A program made the translations under genes and the position numbers. Of a stretch of 34,988 nt of DNA, positions 7,771 through 16,056 are shown piece by piece (the stretch's first letter is position 1; each line of letters starts with the position of its first letter). The stretch comes from an uncultured Clostridia bacterium. GTDB lineage: Bacteria > Bacillota > Clostridia > Oscillospirales > CAG-272. The notes under the pieces were generated by a model. The model did no database searches. It was given only the letters and a program-made list of their open reading frames with translations, and was not told where the DNA came from. The stretch covers positions 1 through 34,988 of the forward strand of contig CALYAD010000054.1 in NCBI GenBank assembly GCA_944393415.1. The letters run 5' to 3'.

Positions 7771-8090
7771 TATATTTTGGCTATAAAACCTTTGAACTGT
7801 GCTAAGAGAAGTCGGAAACGGGATGAAGCCGCCTGCACAACCCTTAAAAAAGCTTTTGGGAAATTTTCACACTTTTAACGAAAACGCTCACACCCTGGTT
7901 TTGTCCCGGTGTGAGCGTTTTGGGTTACTGTCTTAGCGGTAACCCAGTATTACCCGATTTATATTTTTTCAAGAACCAAGTTTCTTCTCCGGTCACATCA
8001 GCCTTTTACAGGCGTGTGAAGCTTCGGCACTTCGAGTTCCGTGTTTTTCAGTAATAAGTTCCTGCTAATTACGCGCCGGCTGATAACGTA
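7771..8090. other. Intergenic region between module A and nifJ
   Basis: No gene seen. It holds two stem-loops near the nifJ end, at 7881-7921 and 7921-7946. No clear promoter for the 628-residue gene is visible; a weak TTCAAA/TATATT pair on the minus strand around 7773-7800 is the best candidate. Confidence 0.4.
7881..7921 (-). terminator. Terminator-like stem-loop after nifJ
   Basis: A perfect 14-bp stem (AAAACGCTCACACC at 7881-7894 with GGTGTGAGCGTTTT at 7908-7921) and a 13-base loop. On the minus strand it ends GCGTTTTCGTT. A second hairpin (TGGGTTAC 7921-7928 with GTAACCCA 7939-7946) lies directly beside it on the nifJ side. Confidence 0.75.
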
Positions 8091-11000
8091 TTATTCGTAA
8101 AGCTTGCCCATTTTGACAAGTCTTTCGTATCTGGCCTTCGCGTTTTTCTCCGCCTTGTCGAAGAGCTTTTCCGCTCTTTCAGGGAAGGTCTGGGCAAGTC
8201 TCGCGTAACGTGTTTCACTTGTAATGAACGCCTTGTAATCCGCGCTCGGCTCCTTGGAGTCTATGATAAGCTTTCCGCTTTCAAGCGTCGGGTTATATCT
8301 GAACATATTCCAGTATCCCGCCTCTACGGCCTTTTTCATCTCAGCCTGGCAGTTCTGCATTCCGCCCTTGACTCCGTGCATTTCGCAGGGAGCGTAGCCG
8401 ATGATAAGTGAGGGGCCCTTATATGCCTCAGCCTCCGTAAGGGCCTTGAGGAACTGGTTCATATCCGCGCCCATCGCCACCTGAGCAACGTAAACATATC
8501 CGTATGACATGGCGATCTCGGCAAGGTTCTTTTTGCCTACAGACTTACCCGCCGCGGCGAACTGCGCTACCTGTCCTATGTTGGACGCCTTTGACGCCTG
8601 ACCGCCGGTGTTTGAATAAACCTCGGTATCGAATACCATTACGTTGACATCCTCACCGGACGCAAGAACATGATCCAGTCCGCCGAAGCCTATATCGTAC
8701 GCCCATCCGTCTCCGCCGAATATCCATACCGACTTTTTGGCGAGGTAGTCCTTCTCGGCGACTATTTTGGCGCAGAGATCACATCCGTTGCCGTCTATCT
8801 TAGCCACAAGAGCGGCGGCGGCGGCGCCGTTGGTCTTTCCGTCGTCGTATGTCTCAAGGTACTTATTTGCGAGCTCCTTTACGTCGTCCGGAGTTTTTTC
8901 ACCGTTTGCGAGCTCCTCAACGTATCCTTTCAGTCTTTCGCGGATCGCCTTGTGACCGAGCGCTATACCGTAACCGTGCTCGGCGTTGTCCTCAAACAGT
9001 GAGTTTGCCCAAGCCGGACCCTTTCCGGTCTCGCGGTTAACGGTATAAGGGGTTGAGGGAGCGGAGCCGCCCCAAATCGAGGAGCATCCGGTCGCGTTGG
9101 AAATAAACATTCTTTCGCCGAAGAGCTGGGTGATGATACGCGCGTAAGAGGTCTCGGCACAGCCGGCGCAGGAGCCGGAGAACTCAAGCAGAGGCTGCTT
9201 GAACTGGCTTCCCTTAACGGTAGTGTTGATAAGCTCCTTCTTTTCGCTTACATTGGCGACGGCGTAATCAAATACCTCCTGCTGATCCGCCTGCGTCTCC
9301 TGAGGCGCCATCTCGATAGCGAGCTTGGGTGCCGCGATCTCAGCCGCTCTCTTTGCCTGCTTCTTCGGATCGTCCGGGATCTCCGCGGCCGCAGCGGCGG
9401 CAGCGTCCTTCAGAGCCTTTGTTGAAACAGGGCACGCCTTTACGCAGAGCGTACAGCCCATACAGTCAAGAGGCGAGATGGCTATAGAGAACTTATAATT
9501 TGTCTTAATTACCGGTTTAGCGGTGAATTTGGTCTGCGCCGGCGCGGCCGCCGCTTCCTCCTCCGTCATCGCAAACGGACGGATAGTAGCGTGAGGACAT
9601 ACGAACGAGCAGTTATTACACTGGATGCAGTTTTCGGGATGCCAGACGGGAACCATGACCGCAACCCCGCGCTTTTCATAAGCAGCGGCGCCCTGCGGAT
9701 ATGTACCGTCAGCATACTTTTCAAACGCGGAAACGGGAAGCTTGTCGCCGTTCATCGCGTTAACAGGCTCGACAACGTTGTTTACGAAATCCACAAGCTC
9801 CTGACGCTTGCCCTGTGCCGGCTTTTTATCGTCAGCCACGGAGCAGTTTTTCCAATCGGCGGGAACATCGATCTTTTTGAAAGCGTCGGCGCCCGCGTCT
9901 ATAGCCGCGTAGTTGAGATCGACCATAGCCTGACCTTTTTTGATGTACGACTTGTACGCCATCTTCTTCATATAGTCTATCGCCTCGTCCTTCGGAAGGA
10001 TATTGGCGAGCGCGAAGAAAGCGGACTGAAGTATCGTGTTCTTTACCTTGGCGTTTCCTATCTTGTTCATCGCAAGACTGGTAGCATTGATAACATAAAA
10101 GTTTATATCGTTATTGGCGATATAATTCTTTACCTTTCCGGGAAGGTGCTCTGAAAGCTCCTCTACGGTATCCCACTGACAGTCAAGCAGGAAGGTGCCG
10201 CCCGGTTTTACGTCGTTGACCATATCGTACTTATTGAGGTACGCCTGGTTATGACAGGCGACGAAGTTCGCCTTATTGATATAATAAGGGCTCTTTATCG
10301 GCTTATCACCGAAACGGAGGTGAGAAATCGTTATGCCTCCTGTCTTTTTGGAGTCATACTGGAAGTACGCCTGAATGTACTTATCGGTGTGGTCGCCTAT
10401 GATCTTAATGGAGTTTTTGTTTGCTCCGACCGTGCCGTCGCCGCCGAGACCCCAGAACTTGCAGGAAATCGTTCCCTCAGGTGCGGTGTCGGGAGCGGGC
10501 TTCTCCTCAAGAGACGTACCGGTTACGTCGTCGACTATGCCGATAGTGAAGCCGTTCTTCGGCTCGTCCGCCGCAAGGTTTTCGTAAACCGCGAAAACGG
10601 AAGAAGGAGGAGTATCCTTGGAGCCGAGACCGTAGCGTCCGCCGACGATCTTTTTATCCGTAACGCCGAGCGTGGCGAGAGCGGTAACGACATCGAGATA
10701 AAGCGGCTCGCCGAGAGAACCGGGCTCCTTCGTTCTGTCAAGGACCGCGATTTTCTTCGCTGTCGCCGGGATGGCCTCAAGCAGCTTCTCAGCGACAAAC
10801 GGTCTGTAAAGACGGACCTTTACAAGTCCCACCTTCTGTCCTGCCGCGTTCATATAATCTATGACTTCCTCGACAACGTCGCATATTGAGCCCATGGCGA
10901 TTATGACGCGGTCGGCATCCGGAGCGCCGTAGTAGTTGAAAAGCTTATAGTCTGTGCCTATCTTGGCGTTGACTTTATTCATATATTCCTCGACTATTGC

Positions 11001-11720
11001 CGGGAGAGCGTTGTAATATTTATTGCAGGCCTCTCTGTGCTGGAAGAATATATCCCCGTTTTCAGCTGAGCCGCGGAGTACCGGATGCTCCGGGTTCAGA
11101 GCGCGTGCGCGGAACTGCGCTACGGCGTCCATATCCACCATTTCCTTAAGGTCGTCGAAGTCCCAGACCTCTATCTTCTGTATCTCGTGAGAGGTACGGA
11201 AGCCGTCAAAGAAGTTTATAAACGGAACACGTCCCTTAATAGTGGAAAGATGAGCTACCGCGCCGAGGTCCATAACCTCCTGCGGGTTGGTCTCGGCCAG
11301 CATCGCAAAGCCGGTCTGACGGCATGCGTAAATATCGGAATGGTCTCCGAAGATATTAAGCGCATGTGACGCGACGCAGCGTGCCGAAACATGGAATACA
11401 CATGGCAGAAGCTCGCCCGCGATCTTGTACATATTCGGGATCATGAGCAGAAGCCCCTGAGAGGCGGTATAGGTTGTGGTGAGCGCGCCCGCGGCAAGCG
11501 AGCCGTGTACTGTACCCGCGGCGCCGGCTTCGGACTGCATTTCCGTCACCTTAACGGTTGTACCGAAAATATTTTTGAGACCCTGAGCTGCCCACTGATC
11601 GACATAGTCGGCCATAGGACTGGAAGGGGTGATGGGATAAATACCCGCGACCTCAGTAAACGCATAGCTTACGTGGGCGGCGGCATTGTTGCCATCCATG
11701 GAAAGTTTTCTTCTTGCCAT
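8091..11720 (-). CDS. nifJ: Pyruvate:ferredoxin (flavodoxin) oxidoreductase
   Basis: A 1209-residue homodimer-type PFOR that oxidatively decarboxylates pyruvate to acetyl-CoA and CO2 and reduces ferredoxin. All domains are present. The pyruvate-binding N-terminal domain has the YPITPSSPMAD motif (28-38), followed by the transketolase-C-like domain (about 260-400) and the gamma domain (about 420-610). Two [4Fe-4S] ferredoxin motifs are Cys698/701/704/708 and Cys753/756/759/763. The proximal cluster ligands are Cys851, Cys854, Cys879 and Cys1112. The thiamine diphosphate site has GDGWAYDIGFGG (1003-1014) and NTGGQ (1037-1041). An Ala/Lys-rich insert lies near 772-800. Start: ATG 11720, with GGAGG just upstream. 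A good promoter lies at 11757-11785. This is the central pyruvate-oxidising enzyme of clostridial fermentation. Confidence 0.98.
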   Translation of the reverse strand: MARRKLSMDGNNAAAHVSYAFTEVAGIYPITPSSPMADYVDQWAAQGLKNIFGTTVKVTEMQSEAGAAGTVHGSLAAGALTTTYTASQGLLLMIPNMYKIAGELLPCVFHVSARCVASHALNIFGDHSDIYACRQTGFAMLAETNPQEVMDLGAVAHLSTIKGRVPFINFFDGFRTSHEIQKIEVWDFDDLKEMVDMDAVAQFRARALNPEHPVLRGSAENGDIFFQHREACNKYYNALPAIVEEYMNKVNAKIGTDYKLFNYYGAPDADRVIIAMGSICDVVEEVIDYMNAAGQKVGLVKVRLYRPFVAEKLLEAIPATAKKIAVLDRTKEPGSLGEPLYLDVVTALATLGVTDKKIVGGRYGLGSKDTPPSSVFAVYENLAADEPKNGFTIGIVDDVTGTSLEEKPAPDTAPEGTISCKFWGLGGDGTVGANKNSIKIIGDHTDKYIQAYFQYDSKKTGGITISHLRFGDKPIKSPYYINKANFVACHNQAYLNKYDMVNDVKPGGTFLLDCQWDTVEELSEHLPGKVKNYIANNDINFYVINATSLAMNKIGNAKVKNTILQSAFFALANILPKDEAIDYMKKMAYKSYIKKGQAMVDLNYAAIDAGADAFKKIDVPADWKNCSVADDKKPAQGKRQELVDFVNNVVEPVNAMNGDKLPVSAFEKYADGTYPQGAAAYEKRGVAVMVPVWHPENCIQCNNCSFVCPHATIRPFAMTEEEAAAAPAQTKFTAKPVIKTNYKFSIAISPLDCMGCTLCVKACPVSTKALKDAAAAAAAEIPDDPKKQAKRAAEIAAPKLAIEMAPQETQADQQEVFDYAVANVSEKKELINTTVKGSQFKQPLLEFSGSCAGCAETSYARIITQLFGERMFISNATGCSSIWGGSAPSTPYTVNRETGKGPAWANSLFEDNAEHGYGIALGHKAIRERLKGYVEELANGEKTPDDVKELANKYLETYDDGKTNGAAAAALVAKIDGNGCDLCAKIVAEKDYLAKKSVWIFGGDGWAYDIGFGGLDHVLASGEDVNVMVFDTEVYSNTGGQASKASNIGQVAQFAAAGKSVGKKNLAEIAMSYGYVYVAQVAMGADMNQFLKALTEAEAYKGPSLIIGYAPCEMHGVKGGMQNCQAEMKKAVEAGYWNMFRYNPTLESGKLIIDSKEPSADYKAFITSETRYARLAQTFPERAEKLFDKAEKNAKARYERLVKMGKLYE

Positions 11721-11756
11721 TTGTTTGCCTCCTGAATGATATCAAAGATTCGATTT

Positions 11757-11785
11757 ATTATATCATAATTAATTATAAAAGTAAA
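11757..11785 (-). promoter_or_regulatory. nifJ promoter (sigma-A type)
   Basis: On the minus strand, TTTACT (11780-11785), a 17-base spacer and TATAAT (11757-11762), giving a leader of about 30 bases before the nifJ start. It lies on the nifJ side of the repeat modules, so they need not be transcribed with nifJ. Confidence 0.75.
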
Positions 11786-11880
11786 GGCTATAATTATTTC
11801 AATTGTAAACTTTCTTTTAAGTTTGCATATATCTGTAAAAATCGGTTATCGTCTTGACCTCAAGCGGACAAAATACATAT

Positions 11881-12052
11881 TAATCCCCCATGCTGCCCAA
11901 GGCAGCACAAAACAGACATGAAAAATTTTCGGGCTTCGCTTTGCGAAGCAAAAAGCGTTTAGCTTTTTAGAAAATTCGGGCGTGAAATCACCTGCATATT
12001 GATGCGATGTAATTTAGTTTTCACGCTAATCCTCCATGCCGCCTTTGGCGAC
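11881..12052 (-). repeat. Structured repeat module B
   Basis: Read on the minus strand: hairpin GTCGCC-AAA-GGCGGC (12052 to 12038), ATGGAGGATTAG, then GTG of a small ORF (12024 to 11959). The stem GCGTGAAA/TTTCACGC encloses an inner GCAT/ATGC stem. An AT-rich arm (AATTTTC...GAAAATT) and the next hairpin, GCTGCC-TTG-GGCAGC (11906 to 11892), follow. That hairpin is followed by ATGGGGGATTAA and an ATG opening only a 10-residue frame (11878 to 11846). Confidence 0.8.
11959..12024 (-). CDS. Small leader ORF B (21 residues)
   Basis: Starts at GTG 12024 behind GGAGG at good spacing and reads MKTKLHRINMQVISRPNF then LKS. It shares the pattern MK-x4-(H/D)R-x2-M-x3-SR-x-NF with the other two copies. 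The start codon lies inside the GCGTGAAA/TTTCACGC stem. Translation is unproven. Confidence 0.35.
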   Translation of the reverse strand: MKTKLHRINMQVISRPNFLKS

Positions 12053-12209
12053 TAAAAAACCGTTATAATCGGTTTTCAATAGATATGAATAATTTTCGTG
12101 CTTGGCAAAAGTACTATGTTACTTTAGAAAATTTGAGCGTGAAACTATCTGCATTATGATGCGATCAGATTGATCTTTCACGCTTATCCTCCATGCCGCC
12201 ATAGGCGGC
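12053..12209 (-). repeat. Structured repeat module C
   Basis: Directly adjoins module B, as a tandem copy. On the minus strand: hairpin GCCGCC-TAT-GGCGGC (12209 to 12195), ATGGAGGATAAG, GTG of a small ORF (12181 to 12119), outer stem GCGTGAAA/TTTCACGC with inner GCAT/ATGC, the shared CACGA...TATCTATT segment, and a terminator-like hairpin AAAACCG/CGGTTTT (12076 to 12056) running into TTTTTTA before the module B hairpin. Confidence 0.8.
12119..12181 (-). CDS. Small leader ORF C (20 residues)
   Basis: Starts at GTG 12181 behind GGAGG and reads MKDQSDRIIMQIVSRSNF then LK. Compared with ORF B, the Arg, Ile, Met-Gln, Ser-Arg and Asn-Phe positions are kept while several codons between them differ. 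Translation is unproven. Confidence 0.35.
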   Translation of the reverse strand: MKDQSDRIIMQIVSRSNFLK

Positions 12210-12245
12210 TAAAATGGACATGCGTTAACTTAATCTTTCACGCCA
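12210..12245 (-). repeat. Truncated fourth module copy (D)
   Basis: Only GGCGTGAAAGATTAAG and a CGCATG remnant remain upstream of module C. There is no GC hairpin or GGAGG, and an early stop (GTG AAA GAT TAA), so it appears to be a decayed or truncated copy. Confidence 0.5.
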
Positions 12246-12376
12246 GTACCCTTCCATTTGTCTTTTATATTACGTATAATTTCCAAATATTATCAAACAA
12301 AAATACCGGCGTATATCTTAATTCTAAAAGCTAAAACTATTTAAAAATACATTTGGTATAAGGAAAATAAAGGATA

Positions 12377-13030
12377 ATGCTTACACTGCTTATACGCACC
12401 GTGATAATTTATGTTTTTCTCGTCGTCGCCATGAGAATGGGCGGAAAACGTCAGATCGGGGAGCTTCAGATATCCGAGCTTGTAACCGCTCTTCTCCTGT
12501 CGGAGATCGCCGCCATCCCGATCGGGCACGAGGAGATACCTCTGACATACGCCGTCGTACCGATTCTGACGGTGATTTGTCTTGAAATTATTTGCGCGTT
12601 TATCGTAACAAAGAGCCAACCCCTAAAACGAATATTCGACGGAAGCCCAAGCGTTCTGATCCGAAAGGGCAGACTTGACAAGGCTGAGCTCGGCAAAGCC
12701 CGAATGGGGCTTGAGGAGCTTTTGTCCGAGGCGAGACTGAAGGGCGTGTCCGATATTTCCGACCTTGAATACGCTATACTCGAGCAGAACGGAAAGCTCT
12801 CGGTTTTTGAAAAAGCCAAAAAAGGGGAAAAGGAAACCGGTATAGCCCACGCCATAATCGTGGACGGGAATATAAGCCGTCACGGTCTTGACTGCATTTC
12901 AATGACAAAAGAGGAGCTTGACGAGCGCATCCGAAGCAAAAAAACCGAACTTAAAAAGGTTTTTCTCTACACGGTTAACGACGCCGGAGAGGAAAACTGG
13001 ATTTTCAAAACACAGAAAAAAGGCTCGTAA
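12377..13030 (+). CDS. DUF421 (YetF-like) membrane protein
   Basis: A 217-residue protein with three N-terminal membrane segments (about residues 3-20, 34-50 and 57-80) and a cytoplasmic C-terminal domain. Family hallmarks are RMGGKRQIGELQISELVTALLLSEIAA after helix 1 and the soluble motif SPSVLIRKGRLDKAELGKAR. DUF421 proteins are linked to spore and stress physiology in Firmicutes, but their biochemical role is not established. The start has AAAGG just before ATG 12377. The gene is followed 123 bases later by a DUF4363 gene on the same strand, a pairing typical of Clostridia, so the two probably work together at the membrane. Confidence 0.9.
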   Translation: MLTLLIRTVIIYVFLVVAMRMGGKRQIGELQISELVTALLLSEIAAIPIGHEEIPLTYAVVPILTVICLEIICAFIVTKSQPLKRIFDGSPSVLIRKGRLDKAELGKARMGLEELLSEARLKGVSDISDLEYAILEQNGKLSVFEKAKKGEKETGIAHAIIVDGNISRHGLDCISMTKEELDERIRSKKTELKKVFLYTVNDAGEENWIFKTQKKGS

Positions 13031-13110
13031 GCTTGAGCGCTAAAAGACCGCTTCTTTTTCTTTTCTTTGAAATGAAGCGGAAAAAGAAGCAAAAAGAGAA
13101 GAAACCTTTG

Positions 13111-13153
13111 AAAGGAATAACGCGGATCTTCTTACTGCGTTATACGTATTAGT
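13111..13153 (+). promoter_or_regulatory. Hairpin between ribosome binding site and DUF4363 start
   Basis: The only Shine-Dalgarno-like run, AAAGGA (13111-13116), is 37 bases before the ATG. Between them the 7-bp stem ATAACGC (13117-13123) / GCGTTAT (13137-13143) would bring it to about 10 bases from the start when folded. Confidence 0.45.
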
Positions 13154-13510
13154 ATGAAATCGTTCATTACCGCCATAATTGTTTTTATCGTGATGGTCGC
13201 GGGAATAATCACTCACGTGGTATACGCAAACAGCGTAACGGACAGGCTTCTGGAGGCAGTGAGCCGGGAAAGCATCACGACCGCGTCGGGCGCTGAGCAG
13301 GCCGAACAATACTGGACAAAGCACAAGCTGATGATACACCTCGGCATCAACACCTCATATACCGACAGAATCAATTCCGAATTCGCGACTCTCCGCTCCG
13401 CAATCGAAAACCGGGACAGTGAAAAAGCCGCCGAATCGGCGGCTCTGATAAAGCTCTATATCTCAGAGCTTGAAAGGGTAAACAAGCTCTCACTTGAAAA
13501 TATTCTCTGA
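13154..13510 (+). CDS. DUF4363 family protein
   Basis: A 118-residue protein with one N-terminal membrane anchor (MKSFITAIIVFIVMVAGIITHVVYA) and an all-helical extracytoplasmic domain. The features HKLMIHLGINTSYTDRINSEF and EKAAESAALIKLYISELER match DUF4363 proteins, which typically sit next to DUF421 genes in spore-formers. Function is unknown. The stop lies only 5 bases from the stop of the convergent DUF2344 gene, with no room for a terminator between them. The start has no adjacent ribosome binding site; a hairpin may bring one close. Confidence 0.85.
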   Translation: MKSFITAIIVFIVMVAGIITHVVYANSVTDRLLEAVSRESITTASGAEQAEQYWTKHKLMIHLGINTSYTDRINSEFATLRSAIENRDSEKAAESAALIKLYISELERVNKLSLENIL

Positions 13511-13515
13511 CCGGT

Positions 13516-14151
13516 TTACTCAAAAGGACTCATGTCACCGCGATACCAGCCGATCCGCAAGATCCCGTAAGCTCCTTTTCCCAGTCCTCTTTCACACATG
13601 GAACGGCAAAGCGTATCCGGATTAAGATAGGAATCGGGCGCGGCGCCGAGCAGCGCCTCCAGAGCGTCTTCCCGGCGCTCAAGTGAACGGACAAGCGGTC
13701 TTATGTCTATGACCTTTTCCTTACCGTCCTTTGTTTTTTTCTTCACGGCTATCTCTCCGGAAAGCAGCTCTTCCAGCTCTCGTTCCCGCGCGCTCTCAAA
13801 ACCGGTTATTTTATAAAGCGCGTATGATATTTCGCCGAACTTGGATAACGGCTCATATACCTTGTTTATATACAGTCCGTCCGCGAACTCCTTCCGCAGC
13901 CGCGCGCATATTTCCTCATGCGGCATATCCTCGGTAAGACGAATATCGAGCAGCTCGCACTCGCTTTCCGCAAACAGCGGAAGCGGCTGAGTGAATATCA
14001 TTTTGGGATGCGGATTGAAGCCCTCGGTATAGCGAAGCGGAATTTTTGCCCTTATCATCGCCGTTTGCATGGTACGGCAGAGATCAAGATGAGAGATATA
14101 TTTCAGTCTTCCTGTTTTTGAAAAGCTTATTCTGACGCTTTCGGACACCAT
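13516..14151 (-). CDS. TIGR03936/DUF2344 radical SAM-linked protein
   Basis: A 211-residue protein matching the family that always accompanies TIGR03960 radical SAM proteins: an N-terminal RISFSKTGRLKYISHLDLCR, then RAKIPLRYTEGFNPHPKMIF. It starts at ATG 14151, inside the 3' end of the radical SAM gene (25-base overlap), with GGGGGTG about 7 bases upstream, so translation is probably coupled. In many Firmicutes the pair precedes rng and rplU; here DUF4363 follows instead. The role is inferred only from linkage: RNA or ribosome maturation is often suggested, not proven. Confidence 0.92.
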   Translation of the reverse strand: MVSESVRISFSKTGRLKYISHLDLCRTMQTAMIRAKIPLRYTEGFNPHPKMIFTQPLPLFAESECELLDIRLTEDMPHEEICARLRKEFADGLYINKVYEPLSKFGEISYALYKITGFESARERELEELLSGEIAVKKKTKDGKEKVIDIRPLVRSLERREDALEALLGAAPDSYLNPDTLCRSMCERGLGKGAYGILRIGWYRGDMSPFE

Positions 14152-15974
14152 GCCGTAACACCCCCAAGTCTGTTAGCGCCGCACCCCGAACAGCTTTCCC
14201 GACAGTTAGGGGTAGGCTTTGATTCTCTTGACCTGTTATATTCGGACAGCAGAAAGCGCTTTGTAACGCCGATATCGATGATGTCCCACGGAAGCGTCTC
14301 CTCAGTCGAAAACGCGCGGTTAGCGTAAAATCCCATATCCATCCCCGCGGCGCTGAACGCCTTTATCCAGTCCTCATATCTGAAAAACTCATCCCAAGCG
14401 TCAAATCGCATACCGAGCCGCCGGCATTCCAGCAGTACTCTTCCGAGCCGCCGGTCGCCTCTCGCAAGCGCCGCCTCCACCCTCGAGGCATACGCGTCGT
14501 GATAATTGAATTTAAGCCTTTTGTCGCTGATTATTTCCGCAAGATACCTCTGCTTCTCCGAAAGCGACTCGAGAGAGTCCTGAGCGTCCCACTGAAAAGC
14601 GGTGAAGGGCTTTGGGATAAAGCATGCACAGCTTATGGTTACCTGGGGCGCCCGCCCCTTTCTTCCCGGGGTTCTGTAAAACTCCTCAGCCACGCGCATA
14701 GCGGTGTCCCGTATACCGTCGAGATCCTCTTTGGTCTCGGTCGGAAGCCCCAGCATAAAGTATAGCTTTACGTTGGATTTCCCGCCGGCAAAGGCGAGGG
14801 AGCAGGCCCTAAGTATCTCCTCCTCGGAGATATTTTTATTTATGGCATCGCGCAGACGCTGAGTACCCGCCTCCGGCGCAAAGGTAAGTCCGCTCTGCCG
14901 CACTGACGAAATACGGTCCATCAGCTCTTTGGAAAAGGTATCCGCTCTCAGTGACGGCAGGGAAAGACTGACCTTTTCCCTATCCGTCCATTCAAGCAGC
15001 TTCTCGGTCAGATGGGACAGCCGACTGTAATCGCTTATCGAGAGAGAAAGAAGCGAGACTTCATCGTATCCGGTATGCTCATACAGGCACCTGACCTGCT
15101 CGTTTACCCTATCCGGGCTTTTTTCTCTGACCGGACGGTATATCATTCCCGCCTGACAGAAGCGGCAGCCGCGTATGCACCCGCGGTATACCTCCTCCGT
15201 TATACGGTCGTGTACCGTCTCAATGTACGGCATCACGAACGTGTCCGGAAACGGCGCGGCGTCAAGATCCTTTATTATCCGTTTACGTATCTTCCCGGGA
15301 ACGTCCGGATATAAAGGAGCGTAGCTTTCCACCGTACCGTCGGGATTATATTCCACACGGTAAAGAGACGGCACGTAAAAACCCTCGATATGGGAAAGCT
15401 CTCTTAAGTAACCCGCTTTTGTATATGACCCCGAACTTTTCATTTCAATGTAAAGCCGGACCATTTCACACAGCGCCTCCTCGCCTTCACCAATGGAAAA
15501 AACGTCGAAGAAGTCGCACAGCGGCTCCGCGTTATATGTACACGGACCTCCGCCTACAACTATAGGAAAATCCTCTCCCCTGTCCTTTGCAAGCAGCGGG
15601 ATACCGGCAAGCTCCAGCATGTTGAGTACGTTGGTATAGCAAAGCTCGTACTGCAGCGTTATTCCCATAAAATCAAAATCCTTTACGGGGTCCCCGCTTT
15701 CCAGCGCGTAAAGCGGCAGTGAGTTTGATCTCATCTGCTCCTCCATGTCCGGCCACGGTGCGAATACTCTTTCACACCATGTGTCCGGCATCTGATTAAG
15801 CGCGTGATAAAGAAGACGCATTCCGAGATTTGACATCCCGATTTCATACGTATCCGGAAAACAGAACGCGAACCTCGCGTTTATTTTTGTTTTGTCCTTT
15901 ACCGTTTGTCCGAATTCGCCGCCGGTATATCTGCCCGGCTTCATAACATTTCTTAATATATTATCTGTCAGCAT
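14127..15974 (-). CDS. TIGR03960 B12-binding-like radical SAM protein
   Basis: A 615-residue protein. The N-terminal ~170 residues are cobalamin-binding-like (CFPDTYEIGMSNLGMRLLYH; IVVGGGPCTYNAEPLCDFFD; FSIGEGEEAL). The radical SAM core carries Cys266-x3-Cys270-x2-Cys273 (YRGCIRGCRFCQAG), and a family-typical cysteine-rich tail contains CRESCSGCGANRLGG and a final Cys. It should reductively cleave S-adenosylmethionine at a [4Fe-4S] cluster; the substrate is unknown. It lies in an apparent operon behind the 1065-residue membrane protein (82-base gap) and overlaps its DUF2344 partner. The ATG at 15974 has only a weak ribosome binding site (GCGGA). Confidence 0.93.
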   Translation of the reverse strand: MLTDNILRNVMKPGRYTGGEFGQTVKDKTKINARFAFCFPDTYEIGMSNLGMRLLYHALNQMPDTWCERVFAPWPDMEEQMRSNSLPLYALESGDPVKDFDFMGITLQYELCYTNVLNMLELAGIPLLAKDRGEDFPIVVGGGPCTYNAEPLCDFFDVFSIGEGEEALCEMVRLYIEMKSSGSYTKAGYLRELSHIEGFYVPSLYRVEYNPDGTVESYAPLYPDVPGKIRKRIIKDLDAAPFPDTFVMPYIETVHDRITEEVYRGCIRGCRFCQAGMIYRPVREKSPDRVNEQVRCLYEHTGYDEVSLLSLSISDYSRLSHLTEKLLEWTDREKVSLSLPSLRADTFSKELMDRISSVRQSGLTFAPEAGTQRLRDAINKNISEEEILRACSLAFAGGKSNVKLYFMLGLPTETKEDLDGIRDTAMRVAEEFYRTPGRKGRAPQVTISCACFIPKPFTAFQWDAQDSLESLSEKQRYLAEIISDKRLKFNYHDAYASRVEAALARGDRRLGRVLLECRRLGMRFDAWDEFFRYEDWIKAFSAAGMDMGFYANRAFSTEETLPWDIIDIGVTKRFLLSEYNRSRESKPTPNCRESCSGCGANRLGGVTAWCPKASE

Positions 15975-16056
15975 TCAGTTGATCCGCAGGCAAAAAACGC
16001 CTCGCAAACATCCTTATTCAAAATTAGGCTCAGGAGCACCGACGCCCCCGCCCGGC

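Larger units (their letters stand above)
11721..12376. other. Divergent nifJ/DUF421 intergenic region
   Basis: 656 bases holding the nifJ promoter (11757-11785), repeat modules B and C in tandem with a fragment of D, and a probable promoter for the plus-strand DUF421 gene (TATAAT at 12275-12280; no good -35). No conventional gene is visible. Confidence 0.7.

Noticed and set aside
7771..7880. tRNA or small RNA gene in the gap upstream of module A
   Set aside because: No cloverleaf or T-loop signature found there or in any other intergenic region.
11846..11878. Ten-residue frame after the module B ribosome binding site
   Set aside because: Well-placed GGGGG and ATG, but it stops after MYFVRLRSRR and resembles nothing; probably the flank of the repeat rather than a gene.
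11881..12245. CRISPR array
   Set aside because: The units repeat over about 165 bases with internal hairpins and mini-ORFs; there are no short uniform repeats with unique spacers and no cas genes.
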